Source: Podospora pseudocomata (Eukaryota > Ascomycota > Sordariomycetes > Sordariales > Podosporaceae). From it: a DNA stretch of 64,000 nucleotides. The position numbers were made by a program, and so were the translations under genes. Of the stretch, positions 44,317-55,852 are shown piece by piece. Below the pieces are notes generated by a model. That model was not told the origin of the DNA. It worked only from the letters and a program-made list of their open reading frames with translations, and made no database searches. How positions within the stretch are numbered: position 1 is the first letter of the stretch; every line of letters begins with the position of its first letter. Location of the stretch: positions 434,001 through 498,000 of the forward strand of contig NC_085891.1 of NCBI RefSeq assembly GCF_035222375.1, written 5' to 3'.

Positions 44317-47300
44317 GATTGCTGCTTTGGGGGGGTGGGTTGCAGACTCGTTTGTTGGGGATCTGGCGGGGAATTCGTTCGAAAATAAGAGAAGAGGTCG
44401 TCTACTCGATCATTAAAGTACGTAACGTGGTGTAGCGCCAGGCGGTGTGAAGCGTCTGTCGAGCAGAGCAGGTCGGCACAGGCAATCGGATATTTTCCCA
44501 AACCAGACGCCGATAAGAGGAAAGGGGTGGTGGGGGATGATGCTGGCAGGCGGCGGTGTCTGCTGTGCTGTGCTGGGAACTGGAACTGGCGGATGCCCGG
44601 TGTCAGCGAAACTCTATGCTTGGCGATTGGGCTGCTGATTTGTATCCGTGGAGTCCGAACGAACCTGGATATGTGGACCGGTATATCCTTATCCTACTCC
44701 TACTCCTTTGCTGCAAGGGATCTAGATATCTGTTTATCAGACCACAATCAAAATATTACGATGGTGATAAGTGCAATAGAATGCAGCAGAACAGACGAGG
44801 TGAGGGACGAAGAGAAGAGGGGGGGGGTGTCGGCCGAGGGAGCTCCCAAGGTTGATGCAGACCAGGCAAGGAGCGAAGGGAAGGGAAGCAGATCCAGAAG
44901 GAATGGAGAAGAGAGAAGAAAGGAAGGGAGAAGTCCTTACTTCGGGGGGGATGAGGGGAGGAGTTGTCCGTAGATGAATGGGTCGAGTTTGGGTTTCTGG
45001 CGAGACGTTGTTCGTCCCTGTTCTAAACATTCTGGTTGACAGCCGGGGCCCGGGGCTTGGTGGGAAAGGTGGGATGTGGGGACCCCAAAATTGGAGCCAT
45101 CCGCATCCGAGCAACCCAGCGCCCACCACACACCCACACCACCACCGACCACTGCACTTTCCACTGTAACTTTTTTTTTCACCCCTCGCACCCCCTGCGT
45201 GCCCGTGGCTCCGTCCCTTTGCTTCCCGCGCCGAGCCTCTCAGTGACATCTGAACTCGGTCGAATCAAGCCAATCATCGCTCACACCGCCCACGACCGAG
45301 CCGACATGTTGGGGAAACTCCCAAAAGGCCACACACAACACGCCGTCTGCCCGCTTGCCGGGGCATCCAGCAGCAGCAACGTCAGCCCGCAGAACAAGTG
45401 CCCTTCCACCGTGGGCTCGGGGTTCAAGCGATGTACCTCCGTTAAGCTTTTGATATCACCGAAGACACTCATGGGACACCCTAGATACATCTCGCGTCGT
45501 CTCTTGACTTGGAGCAACACCGACGGCGGCATTGCCTTCCAGGTTTCTATGCGTCTCTCTATTTCAAGCCTCTGCTTTCCCCATCTCCCGTCCCCAGATT
45601 GGCATTGCTGTTCCTGTTCCTGCATCCTTCTCTGCCATGCCACTGCCCGAGACTCCCGGTCTTCAACCCAGCCGCATGGACACCTTCATGTCAGCCCCGG
45701 CGCAGCACACGGCGGATTTGGGTTCAATGTTTCGCCGACGATGCCGCTTCGGCGCTCGGGGCAACGCCAGATGGTGTCCGAATCCCTTCATCGACGATTT
45801 CGTATCTACGATCTCTCGAGCCTACTTTCCCAAATTCCCATTTGTGCCGTTTCTGTTTCCGCCTTCCCTTTGGAAATCAGCCTGCAGGGTACTTTGGTCC
45901 GAGGCATGCACTAACAAAGAGACCAGCAGCCCTCAACAACCAACCCCGATCGGTTCAACCCTTTTGCAACTGACCCAGATGGTCTGTGCCCCTGGGCACT
46001 CGGGGCCGGCCCCTGGTTCGATCTCAGCCTGGTGGAACCGACCCCAGGGAAGGGTTTTCTGGGCGGTCATGGCTGGCTGGCTGACAGCGGACCGCCGAAG
46101 ATGGCATTTTGATTTTTGGATCACACTTCACGCTTCAAGTCTTCAACAGCCACAGACAGAGCCAGTAACTCGTCCCTCAAAACTCTCCCTCAGCCCAAGA
46201 AGACAGACACACGCCCAGCCACTGCAAGAATCGTGAAATTTAATGACCAGTGTTGGGACTGGGAAAGTGGCAATCAACTGTGGGTGAAAGATGCCCCAAT
46301 TGTTGAGTTCCCGTCGTCCCTCGAGTTATGCCGGAACCCCCGGGTCCCTTTGATCGACAGGAAATTGTTAGCGCAAAAGACCGGAGTCGGACCCGCAGAT
46401 CCCCAACATCTTGTCCGCCCAGGAATTGCCCTCTGCGGACTAGACTTTCGCCATTTCTGGTCTTTTCCATCTCTCTCCCCAGGCGTTTCCGTGTTTTGGT
46501 TGTGCTCAGGGATCCGTCAACACGACGAGTTTCAACACTGACTCGGCTGGTCAACAACATTTGTAGTGGCCGACAATTCCCGGTTTCCATCTGTCCGGCC
46601 TCGTGGTCTGGAGACTCTCAACTCCCGAGTGAAGTCGCCGCTCGGTGATATTCTCCCGCTCGGTTTTGAGACGTTGGCCTCTCTTGATAAGAAGATCTTC
46701 CCTTGCTTTGCGTTCAAGCAGTCCTCAGAGATGGCCTATCAGGAATAGGTCACGCCGTCAGATTCATCTTGAGATGCAGATGTGGCAGCTGTATGGCCCT
46801 CTCGGTGTTATCAGTGGTGGGTATTGCAGTGTTGTCACCACTCGGCCATCGACAGCCAGATATGCTTTTGGATAAATCACATGCCACCTCACCATCGCGA
46901 CAAACACTGTCGTCCACACAAAAGACCCTTGTCTCCAAGAATAGAGTCGTCACCGGGCCGCTCCGCACTGGAGAAACCTTGCCGCCATCACGGACCACAA
47001 GACTAGCCACATGGGACAATGGCCATCGTGATGTGGTCCCAGGCTGTTCACCTCTTCTTGATGAATCATGAACCTCCAGTCCGGTGATTGTAGGACCATC
47101 CATCTCGATCATGTCTATGTATACCGTTGGTAATGTCCATAATTTGCCAGACATATCTAGTGTCCAACCACACACCCCCCTCCTGCTTCCTCCACCACGA
47201 GGTGTACCTCTAATCCCGCCACACCAACATGCCCAAACATACGCCGTACTCTTAAGACTGCGAACCATGCCCTTCTGCACATCTATCTGCAAGCAAGCAA

Positions 47301-47888
47301 TCCAAGCAGATCGGAAGCCACTGCCGAATCTTGACAGGTCGATCCGACCCGACGGGAAGGCAGGTCAGCAGAAGAACCAGGCCCCACTGACATCAGAATC
47401 GTACGATTTTTCTCTTGGTCCCCTCTCCCACGAGGCCAACGGGGGGCTAGACCAGTCCAGGATCTGCCAGGCACAGCACCTTCAAAGACATGAAGCTCAG
47501 CCTTATAAAAGTCAACTGGTGCTGTTGGTTTAAGGTGTAACATCGAGCTTCACCAAGTTTGCTGCAGCTACGTGGACAGAAGAAGGGGGTACATTTGTCT
47601 GTCCTCTTGACCACGCATCAATGCTTTCCCAAGTACCTAACTAATCCTTCCGTTTACCTTGACAAACACAACAAACTTCAGCAAGATGAAACACCCTCTT
47701 TGACGCACGCACGCACAGCTCTCGTAAACTCTGAGCCTGATATTTTGGCTCTATATATTCCAACTGGTCGAGTTTATTTCCCAAGGTACCTACCTACCTA
47801 GGCACGCGTCGTCGACAAAATAACTGGTACTACAAGTAAGTAAGACGCATGATAACCGTTGACTTCTACCTTTTAAACAGGGAATAGG

Positions 47889-47970
47889 CCTTTTGACTAC
47901 TCCCTAAGGCCTATCGACTATCTCTCAAGACCTACTGGTCATTTCAAGGCCTAGTAGCCATATTTTAGGT
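47889..47970. repeat. Degenerate about 20-bp tandem repeat around AGGCCT
   Basis: Four successive units begin AGGCCTTTTGAC, AGGCCTATCGAC, AGACCTACTGGTC and AGGCCTAGTAGCC, spaced 19-21 bp. The same AGGCCT/AAGGCCTAT core appears inside the inverted repeat at 4.2 kb, so the two may be relics of one repeat family. Confidence 0.45.
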
Positions 47971-48654
47971 ATGGTTCAGAACTTTTGCAGTGTCGTCCAC
48001 AGCATGCAAGGTACTACTTGCGCGTGCCCTTCAAACTATCACTCGTTGCCTCTGCTGTACCTTATGCATTAGTCCGTCTCCCGAAGACTTCTTGCCCTTG
48101 AAGTTTCCAGGAAGAATACTCCTCAAATGCCATGCATGTCCATACTCCTCAAGCACCATGTCTATACCCCTCCGTCACAGAAGAACAATCCAAACGCCAT
48201 TCCCTCGCTCAGCACCCAAGTCACACAAAATCCCCAACCCCGAATCACAACACCCACCCCATTCGTTACATGCAATCATACCATCAAAGTTAAGAATCGC
48301 TACAAAACAAATGCAAAACTACAAAAATATCATCTCATAACCACAACCCACCACCATGCTCAAGCCCTCCAAGCTCAATCCTCATCTCTCATGTCATCAC
48401 AAAGCAAAACAAAAAACACCGTCAATCGTAATGCAAACTGTAAAAATGCACAAAAGAAAAAGAAAAAAAAAATAGGTATCAAGTATTGAAAAAAGTGTAT
48501 ATCAAAGCAACCAATTCATCCATCATCACTCTCTCACACATCCACGCCCCGTCTTTCTTCTTCCGGTAGGTTAGCACCCTCACCAATCTTCCCCCCTCAC
48601 CTCAGTCAGAAATATAAAGTAGAAGAAAATAAAGCCAGAGAGTTGCGATGTGAA

Positions 48655-48667
48655 CCCCCCCCCCCCC
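48655..48667. repeat. Poly-C tract (13 C)
   Basis: Thirteen consecutive C residues in the 3' flank of the nudE gene; such tracts are prone to length error. Confidence 0.9.
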
Positions 48668-48895
48668 TTTCAGCCCAATTTGCCCCCTCCTCCCCCTCCC
48701 TTCCTTTCCTTTCCGTTCCTGTTTGTGTAGTAAGGCGCCAAAGTCAAAATAAAGGTATCATCCATGCCTCCCAACCAACCCATTCAGCCAGCCAGCTATC
48801 ACGCCGCCTCTCCGCTTCAACACAATTGTAAATTATAGGCTCCTTAATCATGCCCCCTTCCATCATAGCTATCTTCTTTGCCTGATGGACCTGGC

Positions 48896-50811
48896 TTAGT
48901 AGGTTTCCCCCAAATCCTCCAGCACCCTCCCCTGCATTCCTCCCGCTAGCAGACTTGCTACAGGCCCGGCAGCACTGGCACTACTAGTCCTCCGCAGCCC
49001 GATGCCTCCCGACCCTCCGCTCTGCCTCCTCGGTGCTGGAATCCCGCTTGGTCCCGGAATGGCACTGAACCCACCCTCGTCCATCCTGCTAAAGGTTCCC
49101 CGTCTGCTAGGCGTCCGGAACTCCCCAGTGTCTCCCTCATCCAGTTCCAGCGTGCTGTAACTAACGCTGTGACTTGGATTGTGACCATGATGCGACTCCC
49201 TCCCACTGTGCATGCCCAGACTACTCCTCGGCCTACCTAGTGGTGTTCTGGACCCCGTGAGACTGGCCCTGCTCATCGGCCTGGGAGGTGGCATGGCGGC
49301 GCTCGAGGGACCACCGCCGTGCGATTCCTGTCTGCTAACCGGCCGTGCGTAGCTCGAGACGCTAGCTCGACTGCTGGGCCGTGGGAAATCGGATGCATCG
49401 GCTTGATGGTTAGGGTTACGGTTGGGCAGCGGACCAAAGGACAATCGGGAGACGCCCGACGTGCTAAGTCGGGGGACGTGCTTATTCGCCGTTGAACTCG
49501 AAAGGCTGCTGCGGAAATTGGATGGCGTTGGTTTGTCGTCGCCGTTGCTGATCGTCGACGATGCTGTGGAACCGGCGGTGCGCTTCCTACTGCGTATTGT
49601 GACCGAAGATGGTACCGTGGGAACTGTTCTTGGTGAGCCCCGTGGTGGGGTGCTGGCCGAACCTGCAGGGAGCTTGGACCGGGCAGACTGCACACGAGCT
49701 TCCAGACGCTGCATCTGTGCTGTGAGCGTCCGGATATGGGTGAGTGAATTGGAGGGCGGAATCTTATGCGCCCTCGTGCTTGATGGTGGCTTGCTGGTAG
49801 TCGAGTTTCTCTGGGCAGGCGTGCGCAATGCGGCGGAAGCAGTCGCCACACGATTGCCCCGGGTTGAAGAGCTAGACGCACCGCCAACGGACCTTGGTTT
49901 AGATGCCATGCTGCTGTCGGCAGAAGGCAATCGGGATTTCCTTTGGGACGTAGGACCTTTTGTGACGCTGAGTCGTGACCGGGACAGTTGAGAGATCTCC
50001 GAGATGGAGGGTGATGGTGGGTCTTGGAGTTCGGACAAGGTGTCCGCGGTGGATAGCGACTTGGTGTCGGGTGGGGTGGTGATCATTGGTGAGCTTGCGG
50101 TCGAGTGAGGTGAGCTGCCAAATGGCGGGGAGCCGGGGAGCGAGAGGTCAGTGGAGAGTGTCGATAAATGGCGGGCATCCTGCTTCTTGATCTTGTGCTG
50201 CAAGATTTCGGCCTCGATCTTTAGATCCGACAACTCCTCCCTCAACCGCTGAGTCTCTACCCGAAGCTGTTCCCTTTCCTGTTCCCCAATCTTGATCTCC
50301 TCCTCCAGCAAGACAGCCCGTTCGATGGCGACATTGTACTTGGACTCGAGATCCTCCAGTGATGACGTGGTGTTGCGCGCCTGTCGCTCAAAGTCGTCAT
50401 TTGCTACCTCGATGTCCCGTAGTCTGAGCTGCAAGGTCCGGTTTGTTTCGCGAAGGGTGGTGATCTCTTTCTCGAGAATGCTTTGCGCCGCATTTGCCTC
50501 GGATTTGGATTCCTTGTATTTTCGCTGGTAGGACATGTCAGCCAGACCGTCACTCGAGTGCGCTCATATGGAGATATCAGTACCTTCCATTCCTCCACCT
50601 CATAGCTCAGGCTCTCGGCCTTTTTCTGCAGAGCCCTTTCCCGCTTGTCGGCAGCATCCAGGTCCTTTTCGAGCTCGGCTTCTAGCTCTTTGCTTGAGGC
50701 TTGGAATTCCGATAGTTCCTGCTCGAGCAGCTCGTATTGCGATTTGTACCACGCGAGCGCATCCTGGGGGTTGGCCTCGGCGCTTGGAGGGGATGATGGT
50801 GGCTCCGACAT
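48896..50811 (-). CDS. ro-11: Nuclear distribution protein NudE (Neurospora RO-11 type)
   Basis: Dynein regulator that binds LIS1/NudF and dynein and is needed for nuclear migration and hyphal growth in fungi. Exons on minus 50584-50811 and 48896-50524 give 618 aa. An N-terminal coiled coil covers about residues 15-190 ([20 protein letters not shown] ... [20 protein letters not shown] ... [20 protein letters not shown] ... [20 protein letters not shown]), the conserved NudE part. The rest is Ser/Pro/Arg-rich and probably disordered, ending with a conserved-looking [17 protein letters not shown]. The 59-nt intron interrupts the coiled coil; splicing joins EEWK to RKYKE in frame. Length is typical of filamentous fungal NudE, much longer than animal homologues because of the tail. 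Confidence 0.93.
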
Positions 50812-52526
50812 TTTTTGTTGTAATTATTTGTTGGTTGCTGTTTTTTCGTAATTTTTGCTATGCGATACTGCGAGATGTAGTGGCTGTGATGCGCAAAAGG
50901 GATGAATCTCGCATGTGATGGTTGTGGAAATAAATTAACTCTAGGGAAAAGGCGGTCGGAAAGAACGTCGGACAGTTGGCAGCGAAAACAGAAACTGAAA
51001 GCAGATATGAAAGTCGTGGATCGTTATCGTAAAATGCAGCGGGAAGGCTCGAGGCGTTATGCGAAAATGCGGCAGGTCATGGCCGACTGTGAGTTCCCGC
51101 GATGGGGGGGTATTTTCCTGGTGTTGAGCGACGACGTCAACAACTGAGGTTGTAATCGGCGGGAGGTGGAGGCGGAGGAGGAGAAGGCGGTCGCGTGGGG
51201 ATGAGTGACAGGCGAGAGAGAGACAGAACGCAGAGAGAGAGAGAGAGCGAGAGGCAGCTTACCCGACGGTCGCGCGGGCGGGAAAAGGGCGTCTTGGACA
51301 GTCGGAAAGGGCGTCGAAGAGTCCGGCGGTGGACTTGATCGAGTGATCGCACTTCGCGACCTACTTACCTACCTGATTCCGTCGTAAGTCGTCTCGGTTG
51401 GCGATTGCGATGTCGTCGGTTGTCGAGTTGGCGGCGGGCGGGAGGAAGGTTGGATGCTTCCTCGTTCTCCCAGTCCTGGTCCCGGGGCTGGGTGTTTTCC
51501 TTGGCACCTGTGGGCTCTTCCTCTTCTCCCTCTGCTCGGCATGCGCTAATGGCACCATGGCAACCGTGCACCATTTGCTCCACGCAACCTGAGCTTCTTT
51601 CAGAGTCAACAAACCCACTTTCAACCTCGTCAACATCAACAGAGCACTTTATGTACTTTGATGTCATGACGTTGGTCTTGCTGTTGGAGACATTTCTCTT
51701 TCATCTATACTACCTCTTGGACTCATCTTCTTCAAATTCTTTGTCTCTACCACACAATCTATCTCCCTCCCTATTCTTCTTATCCATCCGCGTATCTTCT
51801 TCAACATGCTACCTACCTAGCTTCCCGCTGTTTTAGCATGACGAACCACATTCACTCCCACCCAACTAGATCTTCAGCACAGCCAGTCAGCCAGACTTGT
51901 TGCTCACACTCACACTGCCGATTCTACCCCACCTCATGCCAACTGCCCGTCCCTGTTCTGCTTTAAATACACCCTGCCCTATGCTAAATGTGTCGCGCTG
52001 CTTGCTTGCTTGCGCCTGCTGCGCTGTCTTGCCTCTGACAGAGCGATCCTTTCTGCAGCCCCAGGATCGACCAACGCCGCGCGCCATCCACTGCATTTGA
52101 AACGGTTTGCGCATTTGCCAAATATCGCTTTTTGTGTGTCGCAGCAATGCCGCTGCCAGAAAGCTAAGCGGGTGGTCTCCGGTCCCGCCCGCTTATGACT
52201 GGTCATCCGATCACGCATCCTTGGGGACTGCCAAGTGGCAGACACATGACGGTGTTCAGTCTTGGTTTTCTTTTATAGGAGGGTATCGCGGTTCCTGCAT
52301 GTGCCTGTTTCTGCTGTGGCACCCCATCACATGGTGGTGTTGTGTTCCTCTGAGTATGTGGAAAGGGTTAGGGTCGGCGCCTGTCATGCAATGGCCATTC
52401 CAAACACCACACTTGTGAGAACCACAGCAAGGTATTCATGACTTTGTTGTATTATCATTTCTAGGAGGTTTTCTCCGATGCCCGCCAACTCCATGCCTGC
52501 TGCTGCTCAACTAAGCCAGTCCCTCA
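50812..52526. other. Intergenic, nudE promoter to Nudix 3' side
   Basis: About 1.7 kb. It has a GA-rich microsatellite (about 51214-51254) within the presumed nudE leader region and CT-rich tracts at 51700-51830. No gene seen. Confidence 0.5.
51214..51254. repeat. GA-rich microsatellite
   Basis: GAGAGAGAGACAGAACGCAG followed by an uninterrupted GA run and GCGAGAGG: imperfect dinucleotide repeat. Confidence 0.8.
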
Positions 52527-53429
52527 CTAAAGCCCATACTTTTGCGTCTTCATGAAATCCATGCCCGCCGCAAAATGAAACAACTTAGCCGCCACAATAA
52601 ACCTCTCCCTCTTGCTATACTCCACCAGCTTCTCATATAGCTCTGCCAGCGGGACGACCACCCGCTCAATGTGCTCCCCATCCTCCAACCTCTGCTCCGG
52701 CAGCGAGCCCGCCTCCAGCTCAGGCACCTCCACTTCTACCATAGCCATCTGCATATTCGCATTCGACAAGCCCGGATCAGCCGCCTGCACCGGGCTGACA
52801 CTCAGCACCCTGCTCACTTCGTACCCCGTCTCCTCCTTGAACTCCCTCACTGCCGCCTCTTCGGCTGTCTCATCCTCGTCGATAAGACCGGCAGGCCACT
52901 CGACAGTGTAAGCGTCTAGTGGGGGGCGGTATTGGATCACTAGCAGTGTGGAGGGGGCCTTGTTGGGAGAAAGCAAGATGTTGCCAATCGCTACAGCGTC
53001 GACGCCTGTTTTGGCGGAGCGAGTCTTGCGGGAGGCGACCTCCCATGTGCGTGCTTTGCCTGTTTGGTCGGTGTACTCGATCTTTTGAAGAGTCACCCAT
53101 CTGGCTTCCGAGGTGGGAAGTTCCGTGACCGAGGTGATGGCTGGTTCTTGCTTCTTGTGGAGGGTTTGCGTCATCTTGGATTTGAGGATGTGAGGGAAGG
53201 AGTTGCGGCGGGGTTTGGCAGGGGCGGTCGTGGTAGAGTGATGGTGAAAAAGCAGGTCCAAATGCCGGTGGTGGTGGGTATGATGATGGTGAGGATCTGT
53301 GAAGGTGGTGGTGTGCTTGTTTGGGGTGAGGATGAGGTTGTTGGTGAGAGAGGGAATGAACAAGTCCATAAGAGGGCGAGTCAAAGCGGGGCTGGCTAAG
53401 CGGCGAGGAATGATGCCCCGCAACTGCAT
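52527..53429 (-). CDS. Nudix hydrolase, ADP-ribose pyrophosphatase type (Ysa1/NUDT5-like), two possible starts
   Basis: Hydrolyses ADP-ribose and related nucleoside diphosphate sugars (known for the Ysa1/NUDT5 family). The single-exon frame gives 300 aa from ATG 53429 or 215 aa from the in-frame ATG 53174 (MTQTLHKK). The Nudix box is complete: G181-x5-E187-x7-R195-E196-F-K-E199-E200-T-G202, preceded by the family-typical EWPAGLIDEDE. The first 85 residues (MQLRGIIPRRLASPALTRPL ...) are basic and Ser/Ala-rich like a mitochondrial presequence, followed by a histidine-rich stretch (HHHHTHHHRH, FHHH). The short form begins just before the conserved fold. Two products, mitochondrial and cytosolic, are therefore plausible from one gene (inference). 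No intron is needed. Confidence 0.9.
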   Translation of the reverse strand: MQLRGIIPRRLASPALTRPLMDLFIPSLTNNLILTPNKHTTTFTDPHHHHTHHHRHLDLLFHHHSTTTAPAKPRRNSFPHILKSKMTQTLHKKQEPAITSVTELPTSEARWVTLQKIEYTDQTGKARTWEVASRKTRSAKTGVDAVAIGNILLSPNKAPSTLLVIQYRPPLDAYTVEWPAGLIDEDETAEEAAVREFKEETGYEVSRVLSVSPVQAADPGLSNANMQMAMVEVEVPELEAGSLPEQRLEDGEHIERVVVPLAELYEKLVEYSKRERFIVAAKLFHFAAGMDFMKTQKYGL

Positions 53430-53866
53430 GAGATGAAGAAAGGCAGTCAAACGAAATACTTGGTAAAAATGATGGATAATTGGAAGAAGTCTTTGACTTT
53501 GTTTCTGCTAATTTAACACTCTTTCTCAAGATTTTCAGATTTTGGGGGCTGAAACAGTTCAGGTTCAGTTGATGAGTTCAGATGACTTGGATGAGAGGTG
53601 GGTCAAGTTGCGTCACCATCTCAGCGCAATTCAGGTACGGGTTAGGGTTTATAATGACGATGACAATGACAGCAATCGAGGAGGCATCATGCCAAATGAT
53701 TGACAACGACAAAGAGCATTGAGCTTTCTAGAGTATTTACAGCTCGATCAACTATGTACAGGAAAGAGCAAATTCACCACCGAAAGTCGAACAGCAGGGA
53801 GACCGGAGCTTCCAGCATGGCCCTGCCTCATTCCGTCTGCACCGTATCCCCTTTCATGGAAGGAGC
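53430..53866. other. Short intergenic region
   Basis: Promoter side of the Nudix gene and 3' side of the AA9 gene. It contains a TTAGGGTTTA string (about 53642) too short to be telomeric. Confidence 0.5.
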
Positions 53867-54770
53867 TTAGAAGTAGCTCTGGTCAATGACGGCAGGCCCG
53901 GGGACCTTGTAGGTACCAAAGTCGCCCCAGATGTTGATGAGAATACCAGCTGTAACACAATCAATCATCAGCACGAATGAGGCGAGAAAACAGCGCAAGA
54001 GGAGAAGAGTTCACTCACGGTCAGAAGCGCTGTAAGCACCCGGAAGCCTAACACCAGCAGGAAGCTGACCGCTGCCGCTGTTGGCAACTCTAACCTGGTA
54101 GCAGCTCATGTAGAACTGCGCACCACCGCTCGAGCCGGCGGTATGAAGAGCGATGGCCTCCGCTCTGACGAGGTAGTCACCAGCGGGGATCTTGCTGGGG
54201 ATCTTGAACGTCCGCTTGCCGCAGTTCTTGTTGAGGGTGTCGGTGCCCCAGGTCTTGCTGCCGGCGTCGTAGCCGAACTCGTCGACCTTGAACCACGAGG
54301 CAGAGGCGCCATCGGCCGTCTTGGCGTCGTTGACCTTGGCCATGTAGACGATGACGGGGCCGAAGTGGTTCCCGCCGATGGCCTCGTTGGCGCAGGAGCG
54401 GTCGTTGGGCTGGGCATGCATCTCGACGAAGAAGGAGTCACCGGCTGGATGGAAGTATCAGCATTCGGAACAGGAACACTAAGGTATGAGAGACATCAAC
54501 GTACCGCTCACCTCGCAAAGGCCAGCAACGCCGCGCGAACCACCGACATTGCAGGCAAGATCAGAACTGCCAACGCTGGTGACGGGAGAGTTGTTGGGCT
54601 AATAGATGATGTTAGTCACCGGGGCACAGCTAGGGGATTGGAAAAGCTCATACCGGCATGCGAGTGCATGATGTGCCGAAGTCGATCGATCCACTGCCAG
54701 CCTGTTGGAAGATACTGTGGGCAGCAGCCAGGGGGGCGAGAACGCCAGCGGCGACGAAGACAGACTTCAT
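53867..54770 (-). CDS. AA9 lytic polysaccharide monooxygenase
   Basis: Secreted copper enzyme that oxidatively cleaves cellulose or related beta-glucans (family knowledge). Exons on minus 54654-54770, 54505-54598, 54019-54444 and 53867-53949 give 239 aa. The signal peptide MKSVFVAAGVLAPLAAA is followed directly by His18, which becomes the N-terminal copper-binding histidine. The second copper histidine is His97 (EAIGGNHFGPVIVYMAKV), and the axial tyrosine is in GGAQFYMSCYQ (Tyr182) with the supporting His171 and Gln180. The ending SDPGILINIW is typical of AA9. There is no CBM1 or linker, so it is a catalytic-domain-only enzyme. The introns are short with good consensus, and the frame across all joins restores conserved segments. 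A TATA box lies about 82 bp upstream. No other cellulase gene adjoins it. Confidence 0.95.
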
Positions 54771-54851
54771 GTTGGTGGTTCCTCGGTTGAAATGTCTAGA
54801 TGAGGGAGGCTGCTGAGTTACTCGTTCTCAACATCGCACAGAGACGATAGC

Positions 54852-54861
54852 AGCTTTTATA
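54852..54861 (-). promoter_or_regulatory. TATA box of the AA9 gene
   Basis: TATAAAAGCT on minus, about 82 bp upstream of ATG 54770, at normal core-promoter distance. Confidence 0.65.
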
Positions 54862-55852
54862 TCCCTTTCGATTCCTCAACACCCATCCTCATCAGTCGAC
54901 CCTCCGCCAACCTCACCCACAATTTCACCGACTCGCATCCCCCTCGATATTAGATCTACCGCTCCAACGGGCCGCAGATTCAACATCCAAGCCTCGCCCG
55001 TGCCCAACTTCCTCAATAGGAAGTCTACCAGAACTGTTGATCAACATCACCTATGCCAATCCAGCCCATACATCCCGCCCACATCATTCTCGGCACCAGC
55101 CGGCCAACCACTCCGCCAACAAGAAATATGAACCTGGTTTCCCTCATGCCTTGCAGCAGACAACAACCGTTCGTTGTTTATCTGAACCATTCCCGTCCCT
55201 ACAAAAGTCCACCCAACCCGCAATGCAATGCCGATCATTCTCGGTACTACATCCTCCATGATCCATCTGGGACCCGATCGTCAAAACGGCCGACCAAGAC
55301 ACAAAAGAATGACGATATACCCGCTTCTTGGGCAATTTATCCCGCACACGTACACACTTGCACAAGCGGAAGACGGCGCCGCAACCGAAAAAAGCGACAA
55401 CCGAGATCCATCCCCATGCAGCTCTCTACCGTCCCGCGTACCGGACCAGTGCCGTCCGCGAATAAACCCCAGCTTGGCAGATTATGCGATGCCGTCTTGT
55501 TTGGTGAGTCGTCAGCAAAAAAAAAAAAACCGGTGGGTCGAGATCAGATCGTGGGGAACATAGTCCCGAAAACTCCGTCAATTGGGAGTGGTTAGTAAGT
55601 TATGCAAGAAAAAAGGACCGAAAGAGGCTGACGATTGTAAACAGACGAAGAGATAATGTTGCGCGCGAGAAAAGACCTGTTGAACCTGGTCAGCCTGTGG
55701 TTCAATAATGAGCCATTCTCTGGGTTGAATGTGCAAGAGGACGTCAATGAGCCAGTCTTTGTCCAAAAAAGCAGTCATGAATTGCAAATGTATCGCAGTA
55801 TATGGTATCACCTCCCAAGCTGTCCCCTCCCCCACCTTTCACCCCAGTCCTC
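54862..55852. other. Intergenic, AA9 promoter to permease 3' side
   Basis: Ordinary sequence with CCAT/CACC-rich parts and an A13 tract near 55518. No gene seen. Confidence 0.5.

Larger units (their letters stand above)
44317..48895. other. Large intergenic region upstream of acc1
   Basis: About 4.6 kb with no recognised gene. The first 600-700 bp are probably the acc1 promoter and leader. ORFs of 100-290 codons (for example 45036-45914, 45532-46236) overlap one another in different frames and show no domains. It includes a degenerate tandem repeat at about 47889-47970 and a 13-base C run at 48655-48667. An unannotated multi-exon gene cannot be excluded. Confidence 0.5.

Noticed and set aside
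45036-45914. 292-codon ORF on the + strand, and the overlapping 45532-46236 frame
   Set aside because: Two overlapping frames of the same strand with no recognisable motif and Ser/Pro/Arg-rich chance-like composition.
49422-49991. 189-codon ORF on the + strand
   Set aside because: Antisense to the Ser/Pro/Arg-rich tail of NudE, whose codon bias opens the opposite frame.
53637-53652. TTAGGGTTTA string as a possible interstitial telomere repeat
   Set aside because: Only a single TTAGGG unit with a partial neighbour; expected by chance at this scale.
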